Assembly (NCBI GenBank): GCA_019828595.1
Contig: JAHQRK010000004.1
Coordinates: 124,001-188,000, forward strand
Direction of reading: 5' to 3'
Source of the DNA: Aphanomyces cochlioides
Taxonomy: Eukaryota > Oomycota > Saprolegniomycetes > Saprolegniales > Verrucalvaceae
Length of the DNA: 64,000 nt
This document shows positions 1 through 12,423 of this stretch, in pieces. The stretch's first letter is position 1. Every line of letters begins with the position of its first letter. The notes below the pieces were generated by a model. It saw only the letters and a program-made list of their open reading frames with translations, was not told where the DNA came from and did not search any database. The position numbers and the translations under genes are program-made.

Positions 1-1708
1 ATTGCAATAGGCTAAGACGCACTTGTTGATCCAAACTGTCGTCGGCTTTGTAGCACAAGACAAAGCAGTCGGCTGCTCGGTGGCTATATAGTGGCACTTT
101 TCGATAGCGAGGATTTGTGTCGTATAATTCATGCAAGCTGCCACCAGTGGATTGCTTCTTGAATGTTTTCATCGCCAAGGATAAGAGAATAAGCGCTTTC
201 ATGTCGTTGTACGTATAATGACTCACATTGTTTTTCAATATTCGAGGATGAAATGGCTTGATACGATCTAGAATTGCAGTTTATAAAGTATCCGTGTCTG
301 ACATCCCTTACTCGTTTTGCGGTGATGCCACCAAGCCATCAGTCGAGAATATGGCAGTGGTAGCGTTGCCATTAGTACCGTGATGAATACCGAAACTATG
401 ACAAATGGCTTAGCAAGAACAGTATCTCAACTGTTGATTGTACCAGTGATGGCCTCTGTGCCGTGGTCGTACAATTCCGGCGGAAGGCCAATATTCCACA
501 AGACATAATAGACTGAGACTAGTCGTGTCGTGCCTAGCAAAGTCACCATCGGGCCGCTATATATATACGCTAGAATGGCAAGTAAGCCAGGATCTACGGA
601 GGCAAAAGAGGATTCCCAACGGCGCCATTTGACCACTGAAGCCATAGTTCGCATTCCTAGATAAGCAAGCCAGACCTAATCATAGCAGTTAATATAAAGG
701 TAATGAAAAACTTTGATAATACATAGCGAGACAGATACAAACAGCCATTGATAAGCACGGTGAAGTCTTGGAATTGTGAGACGCGCAGGACACCAAACGT
801 GACATAGAACATACTCCACCAAATATCAACCACCATGGCAAAAGAGACGACGGGATCGCTTAGAATGGCATATGCTGGATCACCAATGACAATTTCATAT
901 CGAATGTAGTCTTTCGATAATCCCAAGCTTGATAAATTGGTCAACAAGGGGCGGTAGTGCGCGTAGTAGTTGGTCCAAAGGCCATAACAAACGTATATGG
1001 AGACAGTGCAGCGGTAGATAAATTTAAGCCATATCGAAGTGCTTGGTTCGTTGATAACAATGGCTGCATACACCATGTACTCAGTTAAATTGACGGTTGT
1101 TTCTTTGATTTTGTCGATCCAAATGCAGAGTTGCATCGTGTGCATTCCAAAAAGACATTGGTGCTGACAAAATTGCCAAGGTTTGCCTTTTTGACTTCGA
1201 GTTGTTTCGTTGGCAGTCAAGAATGACAAGACAAAAGAGCGCATACCCGTGCCATAAAATAGAGAAGCTACCAGGTCGCAAGTAAGAATTGAAAGGATGA
1301 TTTCAACTACCTGGCATTTCAATCATGTATCCAAATACATCGTCTTGGGGACTTTCAAAAGGAAACGTCATGGACCGACGCATGGCAAACGTGTTCGTGG
1401 TGAGATCTCGCTGACACGTTGTATGAGGATCCATTGTCTCGTTGTTATATATTTGCTGGAAATACGAGCAAGCTTTACTGGTGTATTCTTCAAACGAAGC
1501 AGCTTGCTCCCATTGATTTGAAATCACTTGGCCTGGGTAGGGTTCGATCAAATACGCCATGAAAGGCTACGAAACACAACGCTGAGAGGACATCGAGCTG
1601 GAAGAAACGCACTGTCGTGACCAAGTTGACAGCAAATATCGCATTGTAGGCTAGAGACCACCGAGTGAACGATACGTTTACAGCCGGGCGACGTATTTCA
1701 TCGCCCAT
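1..1708 (-). CDS. FAM-1: polytopic membrane protein of unknown function, six exons, 3' end cut by window edge
   Basis: I do not recognise this protein; it is the best-preserved member of a family repeated across the window. Exons on the minus strand are 1708-1613, 1566-1311, 1267-723, 675-444, 395-312 and 267-1 (continuing off the edge). Five GT-AG introns of 44-48 bases join in frame with no stop. The start is MGDEIRRPAV, a motif conserved in the other copies. About seven hydrophobic stretches are visible, in exon 1, at several places in exon 3 (for example SFAMVVDIWWSMFYVTFGV), in exon 4 (LAILAYIYSGPMVTLLG) and in exon 5. Exon 2 is polar, carries NNET and Cys, and may be an exposed loop. 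The last exon ends in a soluble region with HRAADCFVLCYKA. This suggests a multi-pass plasma-membrane or endomembrane protein. Transporter, receptor or other function cannot be decided. Confidence 0.75.
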
Positions 1709-2029
1709 GCCTTTTTACACAATTTGATGGAGCTAAACTTGTTGGATGAAACAAACCGTCAAATCTATTTTTAGAATCAGCAGACCAATAGGAACACAGT
1801 TGTAGGGCAAAGAATTATTTATGTGCAATCAGCACAAGAGCACTCAACTGAGAGGATTTCAAAGCAGAAATTCAACGTGGAATTGATGATTGACAGTTTG
1901 TGATGTCGAAAATTTGATCTTCACGACTTGTGCCTATCGGTTGCTAACGTTTGTACGATTTAAAGTTTGGTGGAAAAATATCAAGCGAACGAGATGGTTT
2001 TATACTTGCTTTGAGTTCTTTCATGTGCA

Positions 2030-2470
2030 ATCAACAAATGACCAAGCAAACTGATTTGGCTCAAAATTATCGACCGCTGCATCGTATCTATCTACGGGGA
2101 TTCTCGAAGAATATGTTCGATGACAACAGGATCACTTAGAATGGCATGGGCGTCGATATCTAGTGCAGGATGTTTTATGTCGCTCTCTGTGTCAAAGTTC
2201 ATTGTACTTTCAACTTATTTCTATCATTAGGTCTGGTTTGCTCATGTTAGGACGCAAACCGTGGCTTCAGTGGTCAAATGTCGTCGTGGGGAATCCTCTT
2301 TTGACAGCGTAGATCCTGGTCTGTGAACGATTCAAGCATACAACTATAGTCGTCCGATTGTTACTTTGCCGCGTATCTGGCAACTGCTTACACGAATCGT
2401 TGGAGTTCATTCCTCACTATCGAATATATGTTCTTTAAAAGACGAATCTTGCAAAATTGGAAGACTTCAG
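2030..2470 (+). pseudogene. FAM exon 3/exon 4 relic
   Basis: Scrambled remains of the FAM family. Near 2060-2160 are pieces matching the exon 3 section that reads RPLxTNLSSLGFSKDY in good copies. At 2232-2390 an exon 4 remnant follows an intron-like ATTAG, with readable VASVVKCRRGESSFDSVDPGL, then a stop and no downstream continuity. No start, no splice continuity and several stops, so it is not functional. Confidence 0.6.
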
Positions 2471-2745
2471 CGAGAAATTAATTGCTGAAAAGGCTGGACT
2501 GACTGTAAGTTAACCCAAAATCGATAAGAAACTAATTAAGTAGTGTTGACGGGACAAGGTCATGCAATGTCTCCAACATCCAAGTCATGATTCAAGCTCA
2601 ACGACTGTGTTTTACTTCTGGGCCATCTTTCAAACCAAATTCTTCTCTTGTCGGATCCCTCCATGCCATCATATTACTCATTCGATGAACTTGGCGCTTT
2701 GACAGTTACACATGTTGTAACCGTGTGAGCAAGCAAAAATCAAAG

Positions 2746-4318
2746 CATGGCTGATGAAATACGCCGCCCAGCTGTGAAAGTATCGTTTACTCGTTGATCT
2801 TTAGCGTACAATGCGATCATTGTTCTCAATTTAGTCACCACGGTATGTTGAGCCCACCTCGTGACGAAATTTCAGCACAATAAACTTCGTAGCCTTTTAT
2901 GGCGTAGTATTTGACTGAGCCACATCCTGGCCAAGTCATTGAGAATCGTTTGGATCTAGCAGCAGCTCCCTTTGATGAGTGTACAAGGTCGATGACGTCG
3001 TTCTTTCGTAAATTATACAACAACGAACAAATGGATTCTCGGAGCAAGATTTAGACACGAATACCTCTGGCGTACGACGGCCTATGACATTTCGGCTTGA
3101 TATTTCACCAGACGAGACATTCATTATATGGTTTGCATGCCAGGTACTTGAAATTCTCTCTGACAAAGGTCTAAAATCGTTGATTTTTAGCATCGCTCCT
3201 TTATGGTTCAGGCATGCGATCGTAAATTTTATCATTCGTGACTCCAATTAAATCAATTCGAAGCCAGGAGCTCAAACCATGGCAGGTCTGTCAGCACCAA
3301 TTCATGACGAAGATGCACATGATTGAATTTTGTATTTGGATCGGCCCTATCGACGAAACAACGACAAAGTCCACACAATACATGGCTTATGCTGTCACGC
3401 TCGTCAATGAGCCAAGTGAATCGATTTGGCTCCGATTCATCTTCAATGTTTTGTCTCTATCTACGTTTCGTATGGCCTTTGGACCAACTACTATGCTCAT
3501 ATCGCCCCTTGGTGACGAATTTATCAAGCTTGGGATTCTCGAAAGACTGCAGTCGATATGAAATCATCGTTGGCGATCCAGCATATGCCATTCTACGCGA
3601 TCCCGTCTTCTCGTTCGCCACTGTGGTTGATATCTGGTGGAGTATTTTCTACATCACACATTGGCACCATGACACTTTCTCAATTCCAAGACATTGCCGT
3701 GCATATTAATGGCTGCTTCGATCTCTCTCGCTTGGTAATGATCCTTCGGTTTCTTCACTTAGGCTTACTCTTATGGTTAGGTTAGATTTGCATATTTTGG
3801 TATGCGAATGATGTCGTCAGTGGTCAAATGGCGCCGTTGGGAAGCCTCTTTTGCCTGCGTAGATCCTGGCTTACTTCACAATCTAGCGTACATCTACAGC
3901 GGTCCAATTATTGCTTTATTGGGAACAATGCAGCTCGTCTCAGTCTATTATAGTATGTGAAACGTTGGCCGTCTAGGAGAGCAATACATTCTAGTACGCC
4001 TCGCCTTAAAAGTCTACTTTATTGTTTTGCTATGCTGTAGCCGTGACATTCATCACGGTCTTAATCTCGACTCTACCCCTTCCATATTCCTGGCTGATGT
4101 CATGGACTGCCACTCTACATTCATCGACCAACCAACCATTTCGTCTTGTGCTGATTATCCGACGGGAGTTCATATCAACAAGTGCGTTTGAGCTTTTTGC
4201 CGTGCTTGGATTTACAGCAAAACAATGCTGACTAAGCAGTTTTGATGTGCACTGTGTTAGTACATTGCAATTGCTTCTGTGCAATCAATTCCAAGCGTTG
4301 TGATGCCTCGAACTTGAA
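2746..4318 (+). pseudogene. FAM-2: degraded membrane-family copy
   Basis: Collinear copy of the FAM gene. It starts at ATG 2746 with MADEIRRPAVKVSFTR, where a TGA replaces the conserved Trp codon. The GTATGT donor follows at the expected place. Exon 2 begins about 2898 but has TAG in its third codon. Exon 3 (from about 3240) and exon 4 (from about 3785) are broken by frameshifts. Exon 5 is recognisable at 4040-4100 (FITVLISTLPLPYSWLMSW), followed by a deletion into the exon 6 part. Tail-to-tail with FAM-3. Its exon 5 contains the outer border (4063) of the large palindrome. Confidence 0.75.
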
Positions 4319-6621
4319 GATGAAGAATGGAAAATCAATTCTACATCGAGAAGCGAATTGCCAATGGGTTATGTGAAAACCCAAGGAAAAATTTGACATA
4401 TGGAGAAGATCGAGTCGCTTACGGATCTTTCGGGAGAACTCTGAGTCGATTCCGTAGACTTGAAGGCTGGCTTGCCGTTGAGCTCAACAAAGTCCATGGT
4501 CACACTGTGAAATTCAGTGCTTTGACAGAGAATAACCTTGCATTATTTTGAGCACTTTTGGAGGATCTGGCTAGGTGATGAACAGTTTCAACCGAACACC
4601 TCTGTTAGCTTAGGTCACTCCAAACAACTCGTTTGTGGCCTTTCCGTTGGCGAAGCAAGTCGTTAAGACGTTATGTTTGTGGTTTATCATGAAATAAATT
4701 CATACTTGACACACCTGCGAGAATGTGCTTGCGAGTTGTGTTTCATTTCCAGTCAAGGAGTTTATAACAAATGCATCCACGCGTGTCGGAGTCACCAATA
4801 TAAAATGCTTCAAACTGAATTGAAGGCAATCTGCAACAATACAAATATTTCTCTGGCATGTGGATCACGTCGTGTTGTCGAATACGATGGTTGAATGGGC
4901 TATCGAGTATAAATGTTGTGGAATAACAAAGCGCAAACCTAATTGTGGCAAGCTATACACGCCTTCACCGTCTTGTTGTCGCATAGTTTGGAATGGATTG
5001 ACAGGTTGAGTTGGTCTGCTGGAAGACACAATGGAAAACGTACAACAAAAGAGGCAGTTGAAACAATGAAACATGCTTGAAACGATTGCCGCGGCATTGG
5101 AAACAAGTGGGCAGCCAAGATATGCTGAATGTCAATAAGCTGCAGTGGGCTAGTCGTTAGATTTGGCTATGGAGGGAGAAATCCGATGGAGTAAATATCT
5201 TCGAATTACAATATACTCAATAGACTTCGTGCTTTTTGCGGATTACATAACCCATTGGCAATTCGAATTTCCACGATGTAGAATAGCCTTTTCACTCTCC
5301 AAAGACGTCTTGGAGGTCTGACAACATTCAGAATTGATCAAACAAACACAATTAACATGGACGGAAGAATTGCACTTCAAGATTGCTAAGTTGGAGTTGT
5401 CTTGTTGTAAATCCAAGCACGCAAGTAAGCTTAGACGCACTTGCTGATCTAATTGTCCATCAGATTTATAGCACAAGACAAAGCAATCGGCTGCTCGGTG
5501 GCTATATAATGGCAATTTTCGATAGCGAGGATTTTTGTCGTATAATTCATGCAAGCCGCCACCAGTGGATCGTTTCTTGTGTTTTTCATCGTCAAGGATA
5601 AGAGAATATGCGCTTTCAAGTCGTTGTATGTGTAATGGCTCATGGTATTGTTCGATAACTGAGGACCAATTGGCTTGATTTGGTCTAGAGCCCCAGATAG
5701 TATTCAATAATTCTAAAGCATTAGACTTACTTGCTTTGCGTCGCCGCCATATAGCCATAAGTCTGGAGTATGGTAGGGGAATTGCCGCCATGACCACCAT
5801 TGTGAACGTACAGACTACAACAGAAGTCTTCGTATGATGCTGTTGACTGTAAGATGAGAGTTACCCGAGAAAGCTTCGGTCCCTTGGTCTTGTAGACTTG
5901 AAAGAAGACCAATATCCCACAACACGTATTGGATTGCAACTAACCGCGTGGTTGCCAGTAGAGTCACGACGGGACCGCTGTAAATGTATACAGTAATAGC
6001 TAATAGACCAGGATCGACAGAGGAAAACGAAGCTTCCCAGCCACACCACTTCACAACGGCAGCCAGTGTTCGCATGCCAAGATAGGCAAGCCAAACCTAG
6101 CCAGAAGAATGAGCAAAATGTGAAGCAATCAAAATAACGAGAAAGGTATAAACATCCATTCATGTACGCAGTATAGTCTTGGAATTGGGATACACGCATG
6201 ACGCCGAGCGACACGTAGAGCACACCCCACCAGGTGTCAGCCACCATGGTAATCGAGACGAAGGGATCGCTCAGTATGGCATACGCTGGATCACCAATGA
6301 CGATTTCATACCGAAGATAGTCTTTCGAGAGTCCCAAGCTTGATAAATTCGCCACCGAGGGGCGATAATGAGCATAGTAATTCCTCCACAGGCCATGGCA
6401 AACGTAGATAGAGACAAAACAGCGATAAAAGAACTTGGTCCAAATTATTGCAGCTGACTCACTGATGAGTGTGGCTGCATAAATCATGTATTGAGTTGAA
6501 TTGGCGGATCTGGCTTCGATATGTTCAACCCAAACACAAAATTCCGCCATGCGCGCTCCAAATAGACATATCTGCTGGCAAATCTGCCATGGATAGAGCC
6601 GCGCATTGCGAGTTGATTCAT
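4063..6621. repeat. Left arm of 2,559-bp inverted repeat (large palindrome)
   Basis: This segment is repeated in inverted orientation at 7882-10440, with paired coordinates summing to 14503. Identity holds in every open frame compared on both strands. It stops abruptly on both sides: outside 4063 and inside 6621 the next bases no longer pair. The arm contains exons 3-6 of FAM-3, the intergenic stretch and the exon 5/6 end of FAM-2. The spacer between arms is 1,260 bp. Confidence 0.9.
4330..5242. other. Intergenic stretch between convergent FAM-2 and FAM-3
   Basis: Contains the FAM 3' end motif (CCAATGGGTTATGT near 4357-4372) and short open frames, among them a Cys-rich 73-codon one at 4673-4894. 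None has a recognisable product or clear splice context. No promoter or RNA gene was seen. It is duplicated in the other palindrome arm (9261-10173). Confidence 0.5.
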
Positions 6622-7112
6622 TGGCAGTCAAGAAGGACAAGATGAAGGGTCGTATTCCTGATCCGTAGAAGAGTGACGCTACACCAACGAGTTGAGATAT
6701 TTTCAGTGGCGATTTAAGCACCTGGCATGTCGACCATGTAGTCGAATGCCTCGTCTTGTGAAATTTCAAACGGAAGTGTCACGGAACGTCGTATGGCAAA
6801 GGTATTTGTGACCAAATCTCGCTGGTACGTCGAACTCATTGTTTTGTTGTATAATTGTTGAAAGAACGAGGTCGTCGACTTAGTATACTCATCAAAGGGA
6901 ACTGTTAGATCCAAATGATTCCCAATGACTTGTCCAGGATGTGGTTCGGTCAAATACGCCATGAAAGGCTACGAAGCAAGTCACTGAGTTTTCACCGCAG
7001 GGAGGATTTAACATACCGTGGTGACTAAATTGAGTACAAATACGACGTTGTAGGCTATGAACCAACGAGAGAACGACACTTTCACAGCAGGGCGGCGTAT
7101 TTCGTCGGCCAT
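5243..7112 (-). pseudogene. FAM-3: membrane-family copy with lost splice donor and frameshift
   Basis: Start at 7112 (MADEIRRPAVKVSFSRW). Exon 1 is 7112-7017, exon 2 is 6968-6722, and exon 3 starts at 6678. The protein stays open and conserved through exons 1-3. However, the donor that follows the conserved SRY codons in FAM-1 (TAT|GTATTA) reads TATTTTG here, so intron 3 has no GT at the usual place. Exons 4 (VVKWCGWEASFSSVDPG) and 5 (AIPLPYSRLMA) are intact. Exon 6 lacks one base relative to FAM-1 just before the GGGLHELYDKNPRY segment, which moves that segment out of frame. It is probably a recently inactivated gene. If transcribed, it would give a truncated or altered C-terminus. Exons 3-6 lie in the palindrome arm. 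Confidence 0.7.
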
Positions 7113-7317
7113 CTTATGTTTGTTGCTTTAACTGTACCTGGTTTGTTCAGATTCTATCTCCTATTCGGCGTTGGAATGCATTGGAGCGAAATTCGAGCAA
7201 GGTTGATCACATGAGACTCCTTGAAATCTATTTTTAGAATTCAGTAACCAATAGAACACATTGAATGGTACGACGGATTGGATTTGCTATTTTCATTGAC
7301 AATACATTTACATGCTC

Positions 7318-7731
7318 TCACAAGTCGTAAGGTCCAGCTTGGATGAACTTCTTTTGCTGCTGCTTGCATTGCAAGTCTGCTAATCGACGGATGGCGGCTT
7401 TGTGTTGATAAGGCTCAGAAGAAATTGTTGGCAACTGTCCAAGACAAAAGATTTTGCGATATCAGGACGAATTTAGCGAATACGTTACCATGATGTACCG
7501 TGTCAAGAGCGCTCGTACAGACAAGTGATGAGTTCTCAGCATCGTCTTCTGGAGACGAGCAATATATTCGGGCCGATCATAGGTCTCGCGCTGGAGTTGT
7601 TTGTTCAGTCGAGCGATTTGTCCCTCTGCAAGCACTGAAATCGTCCGCGAGTTCACGTTTGGTTTCGCTTGACTGAGAGTTTCACGCGTGACGAATGGCA
7701 CTCAAGCTGGCGGATTTCATGCTCCAGCTGT
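7318..7731 (-). CDS. Unrecognised gene 3' end, two exons, charged helical protein
   Basis: Reads as a real 3' gene end. An exon containing EGQIARLNKQLQRET and the Arg-rich LLTRYIM runs to the donor at 7488. A 54-base GT-AG intron (7488-7435) follows. A second exon (LPTISSEPYQHKAAIRRL) continues in frame to TGA at 7320-7318. Upstream, the frame with LEHEIRQLECHSSRVK is offset by one shift from the downstream one and no ATG is visible, so the 5' part is missing or broken. The protein looks helical and basic; no family is recognised. It lies in the palindrome spacer and its upstream side ends at the right arm, which may have truncated it. Confidence 0.4.
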
Positions 7732-7881
7732 TATGATATCGATTTTATAAGATGTGGATATCTCAAGGCTGATGGTCAATCAAAATCAAAAGATAGCTTT
7801 CGAAGCTCGATGAATTTAGCGATTGTTTGCCAGTTAACTATCGTGTTGGTATACAGCGATAAGTGCGTGTTCGGCCTTTTC

Positions 7882-9260
7882 ATGAATCAACTCGCAATGC
7901 GCGGCTCTATCCATGGCAGATTTGCCAGCAGATATGTCTATTTGGAGCGCGCATGGCGGAATTTTGTGTTTGGGTTGAACATATCGAAGCCAGATCCGCC
8001 AATTCAACTCAATACATGATTTATGCAGCCACACTCATCAGTGAGTCAGCTGCAATAATTTGGACCAAGTTCTTTTATCGCTGTTTTGTCTCTATCTACG
8101 TTTGCCATGGCCTGTGGAGGAATTACTATGCTCATTATCGCCCCTCGGTGGCGAATTTATCAAGCTTGGGACTCTCGAAAGACTATCTTCGGTATGAAAT
8201 CGTCATTGGTGATCCAGCGTATGCCATACTGAGCGATCCCTTCGTCTCGATTACCATGGTGGCTGACACCTGGTGGGGTGTGCTCTACGTGTCGCTCGGC
8301 GTCATGCGTGTATCCCAATTCCAAGACTATACTGCGTACATGAATGGATGTTTATACCTTTCTCGTTATTTTGATTGCTTCACATTTTGCTCATTCTTCT
8401 GGCTAGGTTTGGCTTGCCTATCTTGGCATGCGAACACTGGCTGCCGTTGTGAAGTGGTGTGGCTGGGAAGCTTCGTTTTCCTCTGTCGATCCTGGTCTAT
8501 TAGCTATTACTGTATACATTTACAGCGGTCCCGTCGTGACTCTACTGGCAACCACGCGGTTAGTTGCAATCCAATACGTGTTGTGGGATATTGGTCTTCT
8601 TTCAAGTCTACAAGACCAAGGGACCGAAGCTTTCTCGGGTAACTCTCATCTTACAGTCAACAGCATCATACGAAGACTTCTGTTGTAGTCTGTACGTTCA
8701 CAATGGTGGTCATGGCGGCAATTCCCCTACCATACTCCAGACTTATGGCTATATGGCGGCGACGCAAAGCAAGTAAGTCTAATGCTTTAGAATTATTGAA
8801 TACTATCTGGGGCTCTAGACCAAATCAAGCCAATTGGTCCTCAGTTATCGAACAATACCATGAGCCATTACACATACAACGACTTGAAAGCGCATATTCT
8901 CTTATCCTTGACGATGAAAAACACAAGAAACGATCCACTGGTGGCGGCTTGCATGAATTATACGACAAAAATCCTCGCTATCGAAAATTGCCATTATATA
9001 GCCACCGAGCAGCCGATTGCTTTGTCTTGTGCTATAAATCTGATGGACAATTAGATCAGCAAGTGCGTCTAAGCTTACTTGCGTGCTTGGATTTACAACA
9101 AGACAACTCCAACTTAGCAATCTTGAAGTGCAATTCTTCCGTCCATGTTAATTGTGTTTGTTTGATCAATTCTGAATGTTGTCAGACCTCCAAGACGTCT
9201 TTGGAGAGTGAAAAGGCTATTCTACATCGTGGAAATTCGAATTGCCAATGGGTTATGTAA
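7882..9260 (+). pseudogene. FAM-3': 5'-truncated inverted duplicate of FAM-3
   Basis: Carries exons 3 (partial) to 6 of FAM-3, identical to 5243-6621 in inverted orientation. It lacks exons 1 and 2, the start codon and the first part of exon 3, because the duplication boundary lies at 7882. It inherits both FAM-3 lesions (missing intron 3 donor, exon 6 frameshift). Non-functional. Confidence 0.8.
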
Positions 9261-10218
9261 TCCGCAAAAAGCACGAAGTCTATTGAGTATATTGTAATTC
9301 GAAGATATTTACTCCATCGGATTTCTCCCTCCATAGCCAAATCTAACGACTAGCCCACTGCAGCTTATTGACATTCAGCATATCTTGGCTGCCCACTTGT
9401 TTCCAATGCCGCGGCAATCGTTTCAAGCATGTTTCATTGTTTCAACTGCCTCTTTTGTTGTACGTTTTCCATTGTGTCTTCCAGCAGACCAACTCAACCT
9501 GTCAATCCATTCCAAACTATGCGACAACAAGACGGTGAAGGCGTGTATAGCTTGCCACAATTAGGTTTGCGCTTTGTTATTCCACAACATTTATACTCGA
9601 TAGCCCATTCAACCATCGTATTCGACAACACGACGTGATCCACATGCCAGAGAAATATTTGTATTGTTGCAGATTGCCTTCAATTCAGTTTGAAGCATTT
9701 TATATTGGTGACTCCGACACGCGTGGATGCATTTGTTATAAACTCCTTGACTGGAAATGAAACACAACTCGCAAGCACATTCTCGCAGGTGTGTCAAGTA
9801 TGAATTTATTTCATGATAAACCACAAACATAACGTCTTAACGACTTGCTTCGCCAACGGAAAGGCCACAAACGAGTTGTTTGGAGTGACCTAAGCTAACA
9901 GAGGTGTTCGGTTGAAACTGTTCATCACCTAGCCAGATCCTCCAAAAGTGCTCAAAATAATGCAAGGTTATTCTCTGTCAAAGCACTGAATTTCACAGTG
10001 TGACCATGGACTTTGTTGAGCTCAACGGCAAGCCAGCCTTCAAGTCTACGGAATCGACTCAGAGTTCTCCCGAAAGATCCGTAAGCGACTCGATCTTCTC
10101 CATATGTCAAATTTTTCCTTGGGTTTTCACATAACCCATTGGCAATTCGCTTCTCGATGTAGAATTGATTTTCCATTCTTCATCTTCAAGTTCGAGGCAT
10201 CACAACGCTTGGAATTGA

Positions 10219-10440
10219 TTGCACAGAAGCAATTGCAATGTACTAACACAGTGCACATCAAAACTGCTTAGTCAGCATTGTTTTGCTGTAAATCCAAGCA
10301 CGGCAAAAAGCTCAAACGCACTTGTTGATATGAACTCCCGTCGGATAATCAGCACAAGACGAAATGGTTGGTTGGTCGATGAATGTAGAGTGGCAGTCCA
10401 TGACATCAGCCAGGAATATGGAAGGGGTAGAGTCGAGATT
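10219..10440 (-). pseudogene. FAM-2': duplicated tail of FAM-2
   Basis: The outer end of the right palindrome arm repeats FAM-2 exon 5/6 remnants on the minus strand and stops at 10440, where similarity to 4063 and beyond ceases. The sequence beyond, up to the FAM-4 start at 10724, has no recognisable content. Confidence 0.65.
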
Positions 10441-10723
10441 CATTTACGTGAAGGGAAGCCCATTGCAATAGGCTCTAGTATATCTTTATGTAGGTTTCAG
10501 TCGATCCCATGTTCAGGTGTTCACCCAATTATCTCGTTATAAACTTTGATGGAATAAGTTTGGGAGAACCCCGAAAGGCAAGTTCAGCATGAATCCGTGA
10601 AAGTCTTACAAAGTCCCTCAATGGTTTTATAGTCAGGCAGTTGTAGACACCCTGAAAGTCAGTCGATTCGATTGGTGGATGGATTGTAAATATAGATTTC
10701 ATAGTTTTGTACTCCACAACGAA

Positions 10724-12217
10724 ATGGCGGATGAAATTCGCCGCGCCGCGCCCGAGACTTCATTCACACGGTGGTCCCTAGCTTACAATGGCATCTTTGC
10801 ACTGAATTTAGTCACAACGGTGCGTTTTGTCGAGCATCTATCTTCCTCTCAGCTATGATTTGATTGCACACTGTAGCCCTTTATGGCGTTTTTGATCGAA
10901 CCCCATCCTGGCCAAGGGATTTCGAGTCGACTCGCGCCAACTGCTTCGTTTGAAGAGTATGCCAATACGACGGTTGGTTTCTTTTATCAACTATACAACA
11001 ACGAGACGGTGGATCCTCATACAACGTGCCAACGAGATCTTTCCACGAATACCTTTGCAGTGCATGACTCTTCCATTTTATATTGCCCAAGAAGATGCAT
11101 TTGACTACTTGATCAAAGTCCCAGGTAGATGAAACCCTCGCTGGCAGTTGACCCTTGAGTTGGTATCATTCTTGACTGCCAACGATACAGCTCGAAGTTA
11201 AAAACTCAAACCATGGCAGTACTGTCAGCATGAATTTCTTTTTCAGATACACATGATGGAAATTTGCATTTGGTTTCACGAAATCGAAGAAAGCATCACC
11301 AATTCAACCCAGCACGAGGTCTATGTCGTCAGGGTTATCAATGAATCAACCGAATCGATCTGCTCGAAGCTCACCTACGGCTGTGTCGTCTCTATCTACG
11401 TTTCCTAAAGCCTTTGGAGGAATTACTATTCTCATCATCGTCCCTTGGTGACGAAATTATCAAGCTTGGGATTCTCCAAACAATATCTTCGATATGAAAT
11501 CGTTGTTGACGATCCTGCGTATACCAGTTTGCCATGGTTGTTGACATTTGGTGGAGCATTTTCTACGTCACATTTGGCGTCATGCGCGTCTCACAATTCG
11601 AAGATCTTGCCGTGTATATCAATGGCTGCATGTATCTTTCTCGTTATGTACTTTAGCTTCATTTCCTTCCGTTGCGACTCATTTGGATGACTAGATGTGG
11701 TTTGCTTATCTTGGTATGCGAACCATGGCTTCAGCAATCAAATCGCGCCATTCGGAAGCCTCTTTTGCCTGTGTAGACCCAGATTGTGGCCCATTATTGG
11801 GCAAGACGCCGGTAGTCTTAGTCTTTTATAGCTTGTGGAATGTTGGCCTTCCAGAAGGGCTACATGATCAAGGAGCGGAGGATGCCTGTGGTATGTTTCA
11901 CCTATCAGTCTACGTAATACTTACTTTGATATGCTGCAGTCGTGGCTTTCATCATCTTTTTAATGGCGACGCCGAAATCCCAGGACTCGAATCTGCAACC
12001 GACCAGGGCGTTGACGGTTACAGGTAGCAGAATTTCCTTCAAGAACTCAATCAACTCATTGAGCCCGAGAAGCTCTATCACGACGACGATCATGAATGTT
12101 CCTTCAATTTACACGTCGCAATGGATATTCACATCCATGATCCAAGCTCCATGTGTTTTCATCACTATTTCTGTGATTGACACGGATAATAGTCGTCCGC
12201 TCCTAACGTTAGCGTAA
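10724..12217 (+). pseudogene. FAM-4: membrane-family pseudogene with a foreign tail
   Basis: Exon 1 (10724-10819) is intact in length (32 codons, FTRWSLAYNGIFALNLVTT) with a GTGCGT donor. Exon 2 follows from about 10875 (EPHPGQGISSRL) but is frameshifted after NTFAV. Exon 3 (from about 11170) carries stops and a deletion around the segment that reads VGDPAYAILSDP in intact copies. Exon 4 starts at about 11698 (WFAYLGMRTMASA) and has an internal deletion. After an exon 5-like start (FIIFLMATP, about 11950) the sequence departs from the family. A stretch at 12030-12175 reads instead as EPEKLYHDDDHECSF and so on, which I cannot assign. Confidence 0.7.
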
Positions 12218-12423
12218 ATGGACAAATCTATTCATTCTCTCCCTTGCGAGGGAATTTCGTCGTCACTCCCTGTAGATAAAGCGCTGCGGAGGAAACCTCC
12301 CCCGACTCTCGTACCAGCTTGACAAGAGAGGAACACAGACTTGTCCAGTGCTGTTATTACAAGAATTTGTGATTCCCCAAATTCTGCCTGTGATTCCCTA
12401 TTTTCTGTGTGTAGATTTTCCGT

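Larger units (their letters stand above)
7882..10440. repeat. Right arm of the 2,559-bp inverted repeat
   Basis: Exact inverse counterpart of 4063-6621 as far as translated comparison shows. Its inner end (7882) falls inside FAM exon 3 at the codons for ESTRNARLYPWQ; its outer end (10440) falls inside FAM exon 5 sequence. The near-absence of divergence implies a very recent event, ongoing gene conversion, or an assembly or library fold-back artefact. Confidence 0.9.
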
